Source: Intestinibacter bartlettii
GTDB lineage: Bacteria; Bacillota; Clostridia; Peptostreptococcales; Peptostreptococcaceae
Assembly (NCBI RefSeq): GCF_000154445.1
Contig: NZ_DS499568.1
Direction: 5' to 3' (one strand)
DNA: 64,000 nucleotides
A program made the translations under genes and the position numbers. The notes beneath the pieces were generated by a model. The model was given only the letters and a program-made list of their open reading frames with translations, ran no database searches and was not told where the DNA came from. Shown here one piece after another: positions 1 through 8,776 of this stretch (the first letter of the stretch is position 1; every line of letters starts with the position of its first letter).

Positions 1-21
1 TTTTGAATAAAAAAAGATTTT

Positions 22-51
22 TTGACTAATATAATATATAATAAGTATAGT
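22..51 (+). promoter_or_regulatory. Probable sigma-A promoter of metG
   Basis: TTGACT (22-27) and TATAGT (46-51) are separated by 18 bp. The site lies just upstream of the T-box leader, in the right place to drive metG and tatD. It is a motif match in very AT-rich DNA, so it is only moderately secure. Confidence 0.5.
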
Positions 52-59
52 GATTTAAA

Positions 60-297
60 TAAAAGCAATGAAGAGAAGAGTAAATAATTTAATTTTTCCT
101 CAGAGAGCTAGGTAAGGTGAAAGCTAGCGTCTAATTGATTATTGAACATGGCCTCGGAGCTTCTTATCTGAACTAATTTAGGATAAGACGGATGGACTCG
201 TTAACAGTCCACTAAGATATCCAGTTTATCTGGATAATTAGGGTGGTAACGCGAATATAACTCGCCCCTATGGTTTCATAGGAGGCGGGTTTTTTTA
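60..297 (+). promoter_or_regulatory. T-box riboswitch leader (methionine) with terminator
   Basis: This leader senses uncharged tRNA and controls metG. The conserved T-box AGGGTGGTAACGCG is at 240-253. An AGAGA-type element follows at about 103, and a stem I-like region spans about 69-175. The sequence GAACATGGCC places an ATG triplet at 148-150, a good candidate methionine specifier. A GC-rich hairpin (CTCGCCCCTATG paired with CATAGGAGGCGGG) followed by a run of T (to 297) forms the intrinsic terminator; the T-box bulge would pair with the tRNA acceptor end to form the antiterminator. The specifier fits the downstream methionyl-tRNA synthetase gene exactly. Confidence 0.93.
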
Positions 298-326
298 ATA
301 TATTGAAAAACTAAGGAGGAAATAAA

Positions 327-2273
327 ATGAGCAAAGAAACTTTTTATATTACAACGCCTATATATTATCCAAGTGGTAGATTACATATAGGTCATACTTA
401 CACAACTGTTGCTACAGATGCAATAGCTAGATTTAAACGTTTCTGTGGATATGATGTAAGATTCTTAACAGGAACTGATGAACACGGTGAAAAAATACAA
501 AAAAAAGCTAAAGAAGCTGGTATGACAGAAATGGAATACTTAGATGGTATGATCGCTGACATAAAAAAGTTATGGAAGACTATGGACATATCTTATGATG
601 ATTTTATAAGAACAACTGAACCAAGACATACAAAAATAATCCAAAAAATATTCACTAAATTATATGAACAAGGTGATATATACAAAGGTGAATACGAAGG
701 AAGATATTGTACTCCATGCGAAAGTTTCTGGACAGAATCTCAATTAGTAGATGGAGATAAATGCCCTGACTGCGGTAGAGAAACTTACGTAGCAAAAGAA
801 GAAGCATATTTCTTCAAACTATCTAAATATGAAGATAGAATAAAAGAGTTATTCAAAAATCCTAACTACTGTTTCCCAGAAGCTAGAGCTAATGAAATGA
901 TAGCTAACTTCTTAGAACCAGGTCTAGAAGATTTATGTGTAACTAGAACTACATTCGACTGGGGTATAAAAGTACCATTCGATGAAAAACACGTTATATA
1001 TGTTTGGGTAGATGCATTATGCAACTATATAACTGCATTAGGATATATGAGCGAAGACGATTCATTATTCAAAAAATATTGGCCAGCTAATATACAAGTT
1101 GTAGGTAAAGAAATAATCAGATTCCATACAATAATATGGCCAGCATTATTAATGGCATTAGATTTACCAGTATCTAAACAAGTATTTGGACATGGTTGGA
1201 TATTATTTGCTAACGATAAAATGAGTAAATCAAAAGGTAACATAGTTTACCCAGAACAAATGATAGAAAGATACGGAATAGATACATTAAAATACTATCT
1301 ATTAAGAGAATTCGCATTTGGTCAAGACGGAAGTTACACTCATAGAAACTTCATAACAAGAATAAACACAGACTTAGCTAATGACTTAGGAAACTTAGTA
1401 AGTAGAACTATAGCAATGGTTGAAAAATACAATGGTGGAATAATACCAGAACCAAAAGTTGCTACTGAATTTGATGAAGCATTAAAACAACAAGCTGCAG
1501 AATCAAGAAGAATATTCGAAGAACAAATGAATAAAATGCAATTCCACGAAGCATTAGAAGGTGTATGGAAATTAATAAGAAGAACTAACAAATACATCGA
1601 TGAAACTGCTCCATGGGTACTTGCAAAAGATGAAAGCAAAAAAGATGTATTAGATACAGTTTTATACAACTTATGTGAATCAATAAGAATATTCTCTACA
1701 CTAATAAACCCAATAATGAACACTACAGCTAAGAAAATCTACGCTCAAATGGGTATAGAAGGTGAAGAATTAATAAACTGGGAAAGTACTGCAACATTTG
1801 GATTAATAAAACCAGGAACAAAAGTAACTAAAGGTGAAATATTATTCCAAAGATTAGACATAGACAAAGAAGTTGCAGAACTTGAAGAATTATTTGCAGA
1901 AAAGAAAGACGAGGAAGAAGAAGTGACAGAAGCTCCATTACAACATAAAGAAGAAATAACAATAGACGATTTAGATAAAGTAGAATTAAGAGTTGGAAAA
2001 ATATTAAGCTGCGAAAAACATCCAAAAGCAGACAGACTTTTAGTTTCTCAAGTTAAATTAGGTTCAGAAACTAGACAAATAGTATCTGGTATAGCTAAAT
2101 GGTATAAACCAGAAGAAATGGTTGGAAAAGATGTTATAGTAGTATGCAACTTAAAACCAGTTAAATTAAGAGGTGTTGAATCTCAAGGTATGATACTTGC
2201 AGCAGGTAACGATGGTGATGATTTAATAATACCAACTGCTGTTGGTGCAAATGATGGTTGTGAAGTTAGATAA
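327..2273 (+). CDS. metG: Methionyl-tRNA synthetase
   Basis: Charges tRNA-Met with methionine in the cytoplasm. The 648-residue protein has the class I HIGH motif at residues 20-23 and KMSKS at about 298-302. Two CxxC pairs (about C128/C131 and C146/C149) form the zinc knob. The last ~105 residues form an EMAPII-like tRNA-binding domain, which gives the long, dimeric type of MetRS. An AAGGAGGA ribosome site sits just before the ATG. The gene lies directly behind a methionine T-box, so it should be induced by uncharged tRNA-Met. tatD follows after 12 bp and is probably co-transcribed. Confidence 0.97.
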   Translation: MSKETFYITTPIYYPSGRLHIGHTYTTVATDAIARFKRFCGYDVRFLTGTDEHGEKIQKKAKEAGMTEMEYLDGMIADIKKLWKTMDISYDDFIRTTEPRHTKIIQKIFTKLYEQGDIYKGEYEGRYCTPCESFWTESQLVDGDKCPDCGRETYVAKEEAYFFKLSKYEDRIKELFKNPNYCFPEARANEMIANFLEPGLEDLCVTRTTFDWGIKVPFDEKHVIYVWVDALCNYITALGYMSEDDSLFKKYWPANIQVVGKEIIRFHTIIWPALLMALDLPVSKQVFGHGWILFANDKMSKSKGNIVYPEQMIERYGIDTLKYYLLREFAFGQDGSYTHRNFITRINTDLANDLGNLVSRTIAMVEKYNGGIIPEPKVATEFDEALKQQAAESRRIFEEQMNKMQFHEALEGVWKLIRRTNKYIDETAPWVLAKDESKKDVLDTVLYNLCESIRIFSTLINPIMNTTAKKIYAQMGIEGEELINWESTATFGLIKPGTKVTKGEILFQRLDIDKEVAELEELFAEKKDEEEEVTEAPLQHKEEITIDDLDKVELRVGKILSCEKHPKADRLLVSQVKLGSETRQIVSGIAKWYKPEEMVGKDVIVVCNLKPVKLRGVESQGMILAAGNDGDDLIIPTAVGANDGCEVR

Positions 2274-2285
2274 GGAGAGGTAAAT

Positions 2286-3056
2286 ATGCTTTTTGACTCA
2301 CATGCACATTTAAATGATGAACGATTTGATGAAGATAGAGAAGAGTTAATCTCTTCTCTTAATGAAAAAGGCGTTGATTTAGTTGTTAACCCAGGTGCTT
2401 GTATGAAAACATCAGCTGAAAGTGTTGAACTTGCAAACAAATATGATTTCATATATGCAGCTGTGGGTGTTCATCCACATGATGTTAAGGATTTAACTGA
2501 AGCTGACATACAAGAACTTAAAAGAATGGCAACTGAAAACGAAAAAGTAGTAGCAATCGGAGAAATAGGTCTTGATTACTACTATGATGCTGAATATAAA
2601 GAACTTCAAAAAAAATGGTTCAAAAGACAAATTGAACTTGCTAATGAATTAAAATTACCAATAATAATCCACGATAGAGATGCACATGGAGATACTTTTG
2701 AGATTATAAAATCAACAAAAAGTCCTGAAATAGGATGCGTACTTCATTGCTATAGTGGAAATGTTGAACTAGCAAGAGAATATGTTAAAATGGGATGTTA
2801 TATTTCAATATCAGGAACAGTAACATTCAAAAATAACAAGAAAACAAAAGAGGTTGTAAGAGAAATACCTCTTGATAGATTATTAATAGAAACTGATTCA
2901 CCTTATATGGCACCAACACCACATAGAGGAAAAAGAAATGATCCATCACTAGTGCAATTTGTAGCTGATACAATAGCTGTTGAAAAAGGAATTTCTTATG
3001 AAAAAGTTTGTGAAGCAACAAAAGAAAATGCTAAAAAATTCTTCGGAATTAAATAG
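2286..3056 (+). CDS. tatD: TatD family metal-dependent hydrolase (YabD)
   Basis: A 256-residue TIM-barrel hydrolase of the TatD DNase family. It carries the N-terminal metal motif HAHLND (H6, H8), GEIGLDYYYD with its metal-binding Glu, an IHDRDAHGD segment, LHCYSG, and the C-terminal ETDSPYMAPTPHRG block with the catalytic Asp. Length is normal. It sits 12 bp behind metG with a GGAGAGG ribosome site, the usual metG-yabD arrangement in Firmicutes. The exact cellular substrate (DNA ends, or D-aminoacyl-tRNA in some members) cannot be told from sequence. Confidence 0.93.
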   Translation: MLFDSHAHLNDERFDEDREELISSLNEKGVDLVVNPGACMKTSAESVELANKYDFIYAAVGVHPHDVKDLTEADIQELKRMATENEKVVAIGEIGLDYYYDAEYKELQKKWFKRQIELANELKLPIIIHDRDAHGDTFEIIKSTKSPEIGCVLHCYSGNVELAREYVKMGCYISISGTVTFKNNKKTKEVVREIPLDRLLIETDSPYMAPTPHRGKRNDPSLVQFVADTIAVEKGISYEKVCEATKENAKKFFGIK

Positions 3057-3067
3057 ATAATTTTTAT

Positions 3068-3112
3068 TAAAAAGCATACAAAATATCCAAATATTTTGTA
3101 TGCTTTTTTTAT
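3068..3112 (+). terminator. Intrinsic terminator after tatD
   Basis: A perfect 14-bp stem (AAGCATACAAAATA with its complement) and a short loop precede a run of seven T. Confidence 0.9.
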
Positions 3113-3240
3113 GTGGATTTTTAGAAAATACATTGAGTTTGGAAATTTTAATTAAAAACTAGGTTTATATAAAATTTTGAAAAATATTTATAACTTTTTA
3201 ATTACTTCATTAGTCTAATATGTGAAAGGAGGTAAAGGTA

Positions 3241-3753
3241 ATGGACGAAAAATTAATTAAAAAAGCAATAAAGGGAAATTTTAAAGCTTATAGCCTTCTG
3301 GTACATAGCTTGAAAAATGAGGGATATAAACTAGCATACACAATATTAAAAAATGAACAAGATAGCATAGATGCATATTTACAAGCAGTGGAAAAGGGCT
3401 TGAAAAATATACAAAATTTAAAAGAACCGCAATATTTTAAAACATGGTTTTTAAGAATTGTTATGAATGAGGCTAAAAATATTATAAGTAAGAATAAGAA
3501 ATTAATATATTTAGAAGATGTTGAAAATACTAGACCAACAAAATCAAAATCAGAAAATCAAGAGACAAAACTTGATTTGGAAAGAAGCTTGGCAAAAATA
3601 GAACCACAAGTTAGAGAAATGATAAGATTGAAATTTTATATGGGTTATAAATTAGACGAAATTGCGAATATACTTGATGTTCCAGTAGGAACCGTAAAAG
3701 GAAAGATGTATACAGCTCTTAGAAATATGAAAAAGGATTTGGAGGTGAGATAA
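3241..3753 (+). CDS. ECF-like RNA polymerase sigma factor
   Basis: A 170-residue sigma-70 family protein. The N-terminal half resembles region 2 (including a YFKTWFLRIVMNEAKN core-binding/-10 segment at about residues 70-85). The C-terminal half is a region 4 helix-turn-helix with MGYKLDEIANILDVPVGTVKGKM. The two halves are joined by a short charged linker with no region 3, as in ECF factors. A strong AAAGGAGGT site precedes the ATG. Its stop is one base before the ATG of the next gene, a DUF4179-like membrane protein that is probably its anti-sigma factor. The target regulon is unknown. Confidence 0.85.
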   Translation: MDEKLIKKAIKGNFKAYSLLVHSLKNEGYKLAYTILKNEQDSIDAYLQAVEKGLKNIQNLKEPQYFKTWFLRIVMNEAKNIISKNKKLIYLEDVENTRPTKSKSENQETKLDLERSLAKIEPQVREMIRLKFYMGYKLDEIANILDVPVGTVKGKMYTALRNMKKDLEVR

Positions 3754-3754
3754 T

Positions 3755-5089
3755 ATGGATAAAAATAAAGATAAAAGAAATTTTTTAGATGAAGAGAAAG
3801 AGATAGAAAAATTATTAAGTGAATTTGAAAGTGAAAATATTAAAATACCAGATGAATTAGATGAAAGATTAAATACTAAATTAAAAGAATTGAAACCTAA
3901 AAAATATAAAAAATGGGCAATAACATCTGTAGCATCAATTTTGATAATAGGTGTTTCATATGCATTTGTACCTAGTTTTAGAACATTTGCAGATACAATG
4001 TTTAGATATATTTTTGGAGATATCGGAATAGAAAATGCAGTTAATAATGGTTATAAAGCATCCGATGCACAATATATAAATATAGGAGGATATGATATCA
4101 TAATTCAAAATATTTATATTGATGAACAAAGAATAAACTTTGAAGCTATAATGGAAACTAAAGTAGATGACATGATTATTTCTGATAATGATGATATAGA
4201 TAACAAAAGTTATTATGAATTGTATGTAGATTCTGTAAATGCTGCAATGAGTGGAGGAAATTTTGATAAAGATGAAGATGGAAATATTAAAACAACAATA
4301 AATATTGTTGGAGGTAATATAGCAGAATTAATAGAGGGAAAAAATACATTATCATTAAAACTTAAATTGCTAAAAGTGAGTGCATCATATGACAAGAGTA
4401 ATGATTTCAAATATGAAACACTTGGGACAACAAATGTAGAATTGGAGATACCAAAACAATTAAGCAAAACTAAAAATATAGAAATAAATAAACAAATAGA
4501 TGATGGTGATCTGAATTTAAATATATACAAGTTAAGAGTATCTCCTACAATGATGTATTTAAACACATATGGAGAAGTAACAAATATAGGTGAATTACAA
4601 GGATTAGATAACTTAAGAATAATATCTGAAAATGGAGAGATTTATAAATCTTCATTAGAATTATCTGGTATGGGATTAGAAAATGGAGGATGGAGCCAAA
4701 CTATAGTACCTTCAGTATACTATGATAAAGGCAAAAAGCTGAAACTAAAAGCAGATGGAGTTTTAGTAAATGCAAATAAAAAAATAGAGTTAAAAATAGA
4801 CGATAAGTACCCTAAAAAGATAGATTATTTCGGAAAAGAGGTTATTATTAAAGATGTTAAATACAGTAAAGGACATTTAACTGTAAAATATACAACAGAT
4901 TCATCTATTAGTTATGATGGAGGTAGTGAATTGGATGGAAATTCAGCAATTTCGACATCTTATGAGGTGGGATCAAAAATATCAGGAATTGAATTTGAAA
5001 ATGTTGAGAAGAAAGACTCTTATGCATTAGATTTAAGATTAGTTCTTAAATATAGCTATCCGATTAATATAGAAATAGAAAATAGATAA
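3755..5089 (+). CDS. DUF4179-like membrane protein, probable anti-sigma factor
   Basis: 444 residues. A charged cytoplasmic N-terminus (about 1-50) is followed by a single transmembrane helix (about 52-72, KWAITSVASILIIGVSYAFV). A long extracytoplasmic part, rich in beta-type and Asn/Lys/Asp residues, makes up the rest. This topology, with translation coupled to an upstream ECF-like sigma gene, fits an anti-sigma factor that holds the sigma at the membrane. The family name is from memory of similar pairs in Clostridia. The signal sensed by the outer domain cannot be inferred. Confidence 0.72.
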   Translation: MDKNKDKRNFLDEEKEIEKLLSEFESENIKIPDELDERLNTKLKELKPKKYKKWAITSVASILIIGVSYAFVPSFRTFADTMFRYIFGDIGIENAVNNGYKASDAQYINIGGYDIIIQNIYIDEQRINFEAIMETKVDDMIISDNDDIDNKSYYELYVDSVNAAMSGGNFDKDEDGNIKTTINIVGGNIAELIEGKNTLSLKLKLLKVSASYDKSNDFKYETLGTTNVELEIPKQLSKTKNIEINKQIDDGDLNLNIYKLRVSPTMMYLNTYGEVTNIGELQGLDNLRIISENGEIYKSSLELSGMGLENGGWSQTIVPSVYYDKGKKLKLKADGVLVNANKKIELKIDDKYPKKIDYFGKEVIIKDVKYSKGHLTVKYTTDSSISYDGGSELDGNSAISTSYEVGSKISGIEFENVEKKDSYALDLRLVLKYSYPINIEIENR

Positions 5090-5116
5090 TAAAATAATAA
5101 AAGAAGGATAAAATGG

Positions 5117-5172
5117 ATCCTATACAGTGGACACTAGAAAAAAGGTGTCTATCTGTATAGGATATTTTTATT
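5117..5172 (+). terminator. Strong hairpin terminator after the sigma/anti-sigma pair
   Basis: An 11-bp stem (ATCCTATACAG with its complement), continued by an inner GACAC/GTGTC stem, is followed by ATTTTTATT. It lies between the + strand operon and the minus-strand relic, so it could serve both directions. Confidence 0.85.
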
Positions 5173-5430
5173 GTATAACAACATTTTTATTAGCTGTCAC
5201 ATAATTTGTTTTTCTCATTTTTAAAAGAATGTGTATATTTGCTTTTAATCTTGGTAAATACATATTAAATGTGTTATTTGAATTTACAACAGTAGTTTTC
5301 CAATTTGAGTATTTTTGATATATGCTCTTATGTGTGAACCGCTAAGGCCTTTACATATTATATTGATATGTCTAGAATCAATAGTTTCAATTGAATCGAC
5401 TTTATATAAATTAGTGTAAAATACAATGCT
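5168..5430 (-). pseudogene. Decayed minus-strand coding relic, C-terminal part only
   Basis: The 428-base gap between the terminator and rnmV reads on the minus strand as two overlapping open stretches in different frames. One starts near 5430 and contains YTNLYKVDSIETIDSRH and ICKGLS. After a frame change at about 5340 the other continues as FTHKSIYQKYSNWKTTVVN, then FNMYLPRLKANI, and stops at 5168. The composition looks like protein sequence and the second stretch ends at the shared terminator. A stop (5433-5431) cuts the upstream side. I do not recognise the family. No other gene is visible up to 5591. Confidence 0.4.
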
Positions 5431-5591
5431 TTAAGGAAATATATTAATGAGTTTATTAAAAAGCATTGATTAAATAATAAAAAAAAATTAAAATATAAAG
5501 ATGCGAATAAGATAAGAAATCATTGCTATTTAGCAATATAAACAGTAATTTATAATAATTTAGTAAATATAAAATAAAAAGGTGAAATTAA

Positions 5592-6140
5592 ATGATAAAA
5601 GAAATAATAGTAGTAGAAGGTAGAGACGATGTTACAGCTGTAAAGAGAGCGTTAGATGCTGAACTTATAACAACTGGTGGCTTTGGATTTCCAAAAGGTG
5701 TTATGGAGAGAATAAAGGCAGCTCAAAAAAGAAGAGGAGTAATAATCTTTACTGATCCAGATTTTGCTGGGGAAAAAATCAGAAAGAAAATAGCTCAAGA
5801 AGTGCCAGGATGCAAACATGCATTTTTACCGAGGGAAGAAGCGAAAAAAGATGGTGATATCGGTATAGAAAATGCATCTCCGGAAAGCATATTAAAAGCA
5901 CTTAATAAAGTTAGAACTGAAAGTTCTGAAAAGAGAAATGAATTCGGACAAGTAGATTTAATAAGAAATAATTTAATCGGAAATGAAGATGCATCTTATA
6001 GAAGAGATAAAATCGGTCAAATATTAGGAATAGGATATGGAAATGCAAAACAATTCTTAAGCAGACTTAACAATTACGGAGTTACAAGAGAAGAATTTGT
6101 TGAAGCAGTAAAATCAATAGATACAGGAGAGGAAAAATAA
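5592..6140 (+). CDS. rnmV: Ribonuclease M5
   Basis: Matures 5S rRNA by a double cut in the precursor. The 182-residue protein begins with a Toprim domain: VVEGRDDVTAVKRA holds the catalytic Glu, and FTDPDFAGEKIR gives the DxD metal site. The C-terminal part (about 110-182) is the ribosomal protein/RNA-binding half. A GGTGAAATTA ribosome site precedes the ATG. The rsmA start follows the stop by one base, the rnmV-rsmA pairing common in Firmicutes, so the operon couples 5S and 16S maturation. Confidence 0.95.
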   Translation: MIKEIIVVEGRDDVTAVKRALDAELITTGGFGFPKGVMERIKAAQKRRGVIIFTDPDFAGEKIRKKIAQEVPGCKHAFLPREEAKKDGDIGIENASPESILKALNKVRTESSEKRNEFGQVDLIRNNLIGNEDASYRRDKIGQILGIGYGNAKQFLSRLNNYGVTREEFVEAVKSIDTGEEK

Positions 6141-6141
6141 A

Positions 6142-7008
6142 ATGGATAGACTTTCATCACATAGAGCAACCAAAGAAGTAGTAAATAAACATAACTTTAA
6201 GTTTTCAAAATCACTAGGACAAAACTTTTTAATAGATGATAACGTAATAGATAGAATATTAGAAGGTGCAAGATTATCAGAAACTGACAGAATAATCGAG
6301 GTTGGACCAGGGATAGGTACTTTAACTAGAGAAATGGGAAAAGTAGCTGAAAATGTAGTTGCTATAGAAATAGATAAAACATTAATACCAATATTAAAAG
6401 AAACATTAGCAGACTTAGACAATGTTGAAGTTGTAAATGAAGATATATTAAAAGTCGATGTTCAAGGATTAATAAATGAAAAATTAAATGGAGGACCAGT
6501 AAAATTAGTCGCAAATCTTCCATATTATATAACTACTCCAATAGTTATGAAATTCTTAGAAGAAGATATACCTGTTACTGATATAGTAGTTATGGTTCAA
6601 AAAGAAGTTGCAGATAGAATGAATGCAAAACCATCTACAAAAGATTACGGTGCATTATCAGTAGCGGTTCAATATTATTGTGATACAGAAATAGTTGCAA
6701 AAGCTCCAAGACACATGTTTGTCCCACAGCCAAATGTAGATTCAATAGTTATAGGGCTTCATGTTAGAGATGAGAAAAAATATGTAGTTGATAATGAAGA
6801 TATTTTCTTCAAAACAGTAAAAGCATCTTTCGGTCAAAGAAGAAAAACTTTATTAAATTCGCTAGGTGGATTAGGATTTTTATCTAAAGACGAGATAAGA
6901 GAAGCATTACAAGCTGCAAACATCGATGAAAAAAGAAGAGGAGAAACTCTTAGCATAGATGAATTTGCGAATTTATCTAATGAAATAAATAAATTTTCAT
7001 CTAAATAA
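6142..7008 (+). CDS. rsmA: 16S rRNA (adenine1518/1519-N6)-dimethyltransferase
   Basis: KsgA/RsmA dimethylates two adjacent adenines in helix 45 of 16S rRNA late in 30S assembly. The 288-residue protein has SLGQNFLIDD near the N-terminus, the SAM motif EVGPGIGTLTRE (about 53-64), acidic motif II (AIEIDK), the catalytic NLPYYITTPI (about 124-133), and the C-terminal helical domain with FGQRRKTLLNSL. It is one base behind rnmV and probably translationally coupled. Confidence 0.97.
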   Translation: MDRLSSHRATKEVVNKHNFKFSKSLGQNFLIDDNVIDRILEGARLSETDRIIEVGPGIGTLTREMGKVAENVVAIEIDKTLIPILKETLADLDNVEVVNEDILKVDVQGLINEKLNGGPVKLVANLPYYITTPIVMKFLEEDIPVTDIVVMVQKEVADRMNAKPSTKDYGALSVAVQYYCDTEIVAKAPRHMFVPQPNVDSIVIGLHVRDEKKYVVDNEDIFFKTVKASFGQRRKTLLNSLGGLGFLSKDEIREALQAANIDEKRRGETLSIDEFANLSNEINKFSSK

Positions 7009-7023
7009 TACTATTTTCCAAAA

Positions 7024-7065
7024 CCTTAAACATATAATATTTTGAGCAGGTATGTTTAAGGAGGG
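7024..7065 (+). promoter_or_regulatory. Hairpin overlapping the ribosome binding site of the next gene
   Basis: CCTTAAACATA (7024-7034) pairs perfectly with TATGTTTAAGG (7051-7061), an 11-bp stem with a 16-base loop. The 3' arm contains the AAGG of the Shine-Dalgarno AAGGAGGG (7058-7065) for the GTG start at 7073. No T-run follows, so it is not a terminator. It could limit translation or be a protein-binding site. The function is inferred. Confidence 0.55.
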
Positions 7066-7072
7066 ATAAGTA

Positions 7073-8464
7073 GTGGTTTCTAAAAGAAAATTTAAAAGAG
7101 ACTATATCATATTAGAGGCAAAGGACATGAACTTTAGAAGTAAAGAACGTGTTCTTCCTAAAGCCTTTGCCAAAATAGAAATTAATGATGAAAAATCTGT
7201 AGTAGCCTTATATGTAGAAAATCTAAAAAATTTAAAAGACGGATATGATGTAATCGCTCTTCGTACTGATTATGAAAGATTAAATTTAGGAAGAATAAAT
7301 CTTAATTCACAAGGAAAAGGTGAATTCGTATTAGATTTAAATGAAGAAGATAGCGATATTAAAGCGATAGCACTTACTTATGAAAAATATGTTCCACTTA
7401 TAGGTTTTAAGGGAAATAAAATAGAAAACTACGAAGAATTAATATTTGAACCAGAAGAAGAAATAATAGAATATGTAGAAGCTGATGACAGATCAGATTA
7501 TGAAGTATACGAAGAAGTAGAATATATAGATCCTGAAAATGGTGGATATGAGTATGAAGAAATAGAATATATTTATGAAGATGATTTAGGTGAAGATGAT
7601 ATTGAAGAAAATGAAGAACAAGATGTAGAGATGCAGCAAGAACAACAACCAGTGTCAGAATCAGAAGCAGAATCACAACAGATAGAAGAAAATCAACAAG
7701 AACAAGAACCAGCACAAGTAGAAGAATACGAATATATTGAATATGAAGAAATAACTAATCAAGAACCTGAGTATGAATACGAATATGAAGAAATAGAAGA
7801 AGAGGACGAGGATGAAACTGAAGATATTCCGGTTGAACCAGGTCCAGGACCAGTAATAAAACCTAAAAAAGAATGTGCAAAACCTTTACAACTTCCAAAA
7901 GAAGAAAGAGATAATAACAAATCAAAACAACAAAAACAAAATTCTAAAGATAAAAATCCAACTAAACGAAAAAATGCAAAACAAGAACAATATAGTAATC
8001 CAAAAGTTATACAAAAAAATAATACTGAATTTGAAGAAAAAATAAGTGCAGGAAAATTACTTATGCCTAGACAAATTAAAAAAGGTTTAAAATATTTTAA
8101 AGAGGTTAAACCTTTTGCAGCAGATTATATTCCAAATACAAGATGGTGGAAGATAGAAATAACACCAACTACTATGAGTGGATATACAATGCCTTACTTA
8201 GGATATGTAAATAGCCTAAATTATACGATGTATAGTGATATAGCTATGAATTCATATAAATATAGACATTACTTATTCGGAGTACAATATGATGAGTATA
8301 ACAAGAGAAAAAATTATATATATGCTATTCCGGGCAAAAAATCAGAACAACCAGATAAAGGTACAACAGGATTTACAACATATCAGGCATGTGACAATAG
8401 AAGTAGCAGTTTAGGTTATTGGATGTGTTTTATAGATTCAAAAGCACGTAAAATAGAAAAATAG
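7073..8464 (+). CDS. Acidic Tyr/Glu-rich protein of unknown function
   Basis: 463 residues from a GTG start with the strong site AAGGAGGG. There are three parts. Residues 1 to ~125 form a basic, beta-rich folded domain. Residues ~125-270 form an extremely acidic linker of repeated Tyr/Glu units (EYEEIEYI, EYEYIEYEEI, EYEYEYEEIEEE) and a Gln-rich stretch. After a Pro/Lys/Gln/Asn-rich spacer, a compact C-terminal domain (about 340-463) is rich in Tyr, Trp and Gly. There is no signal peptide or membrane helix. I do not recognise it. A charged linker between folded ends and a Tyr-rich tail are seen in spore-coat and other assembly proteins, but that is only a suggestion. Confidence 0.8.
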   Translation: MVSKRKFKRDYIILEAKDMNFRSKERVLPKAFAKIEINDEKSVVALYVENLKNLKDGYDVIALRTDYERLNLGRINLNSQGKGEFVLDLNEEDSDIKAIALTYEKYVPLIGFKGNKIENYEELIFEPEEEIIEYVEADDRSDYEVYEEVEYIDPENGGYEYEEIEYIYEDDLGEDDIEENEEQDVEMQQEQQPVSESEAESQQIEENQQEQEPAQVEEYEYIEYEEITNQEPEYEYEYEEIEEEDEDETEDIPVEPGPGPVIKPKKECAKPLQLPKEERDNNKSKQQKQNSKDKNPTKRKNAKQEQYSNPKVIQKNNTEFEEKISAGKLLMPRQIKKGLKYFKEVKPFAADYIPNTRWWKIEITPTTMSGYTMPYLGYVNSLNYTMYSDIAMNSYKYRHYLFGVQYDEYNKRKNYIYAIPGKKSEQPDKGTTGFTTYQACDNRSSSLGYWMCFIDSKARKIEK

Positions 8465-8776
8465 GATAATATCAATTGAGAATTAAATGAAAAAAATCGC
8501 CTGTAAATATTACAATTTTTGATTTAGAGTGATATAATATATAGAATAACATAATAAAATTCTCGAAAATTTGTTTTAAAACAAATTTAATGGATATATA
8601 TAAATAAAATATAAAATCATAAAGTAAAAAATAATAAGCATAATTTGATATAAAAGCAAGAAAATCGCCTAGGATTCCTAGGTGATTTTTACGTTTTTGG
8701 GAAGTGATAATCGATATTGAAAGAAATATATATCCATTAACAATATAAAAGATATTTTAACTAGGAGGGAAATTCG
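8465..8776. other. Intergenic region (312 bp) with one terminator
   Basis: It holds AT-rich DNA, a small AAATTTGTTTTAAAACAAATTT palindrome at about 8569-8590 (possible cruciform) and the terminator at 8661-8692. I see no ORF with a ribosome site and no tRNA. Confidence 0.5.
8661..8692 (+). terminator. Intrinsic terminator upstream of the CDF transporter gene
   Basis: AAAATCGCCTAGG, loop ATT, CCTAGGTGATTTTT: a 13-bp stem with one wobble, ending in T. Confidence 0.88.

Noticed and set aside
8569..8590. AAATTTGTTTTAAAACAAATTT palindrome as a terminator or protein site
   Set aside because: AT-only palindrome with no T-run and no known matching motif; weak evidence in this composition.
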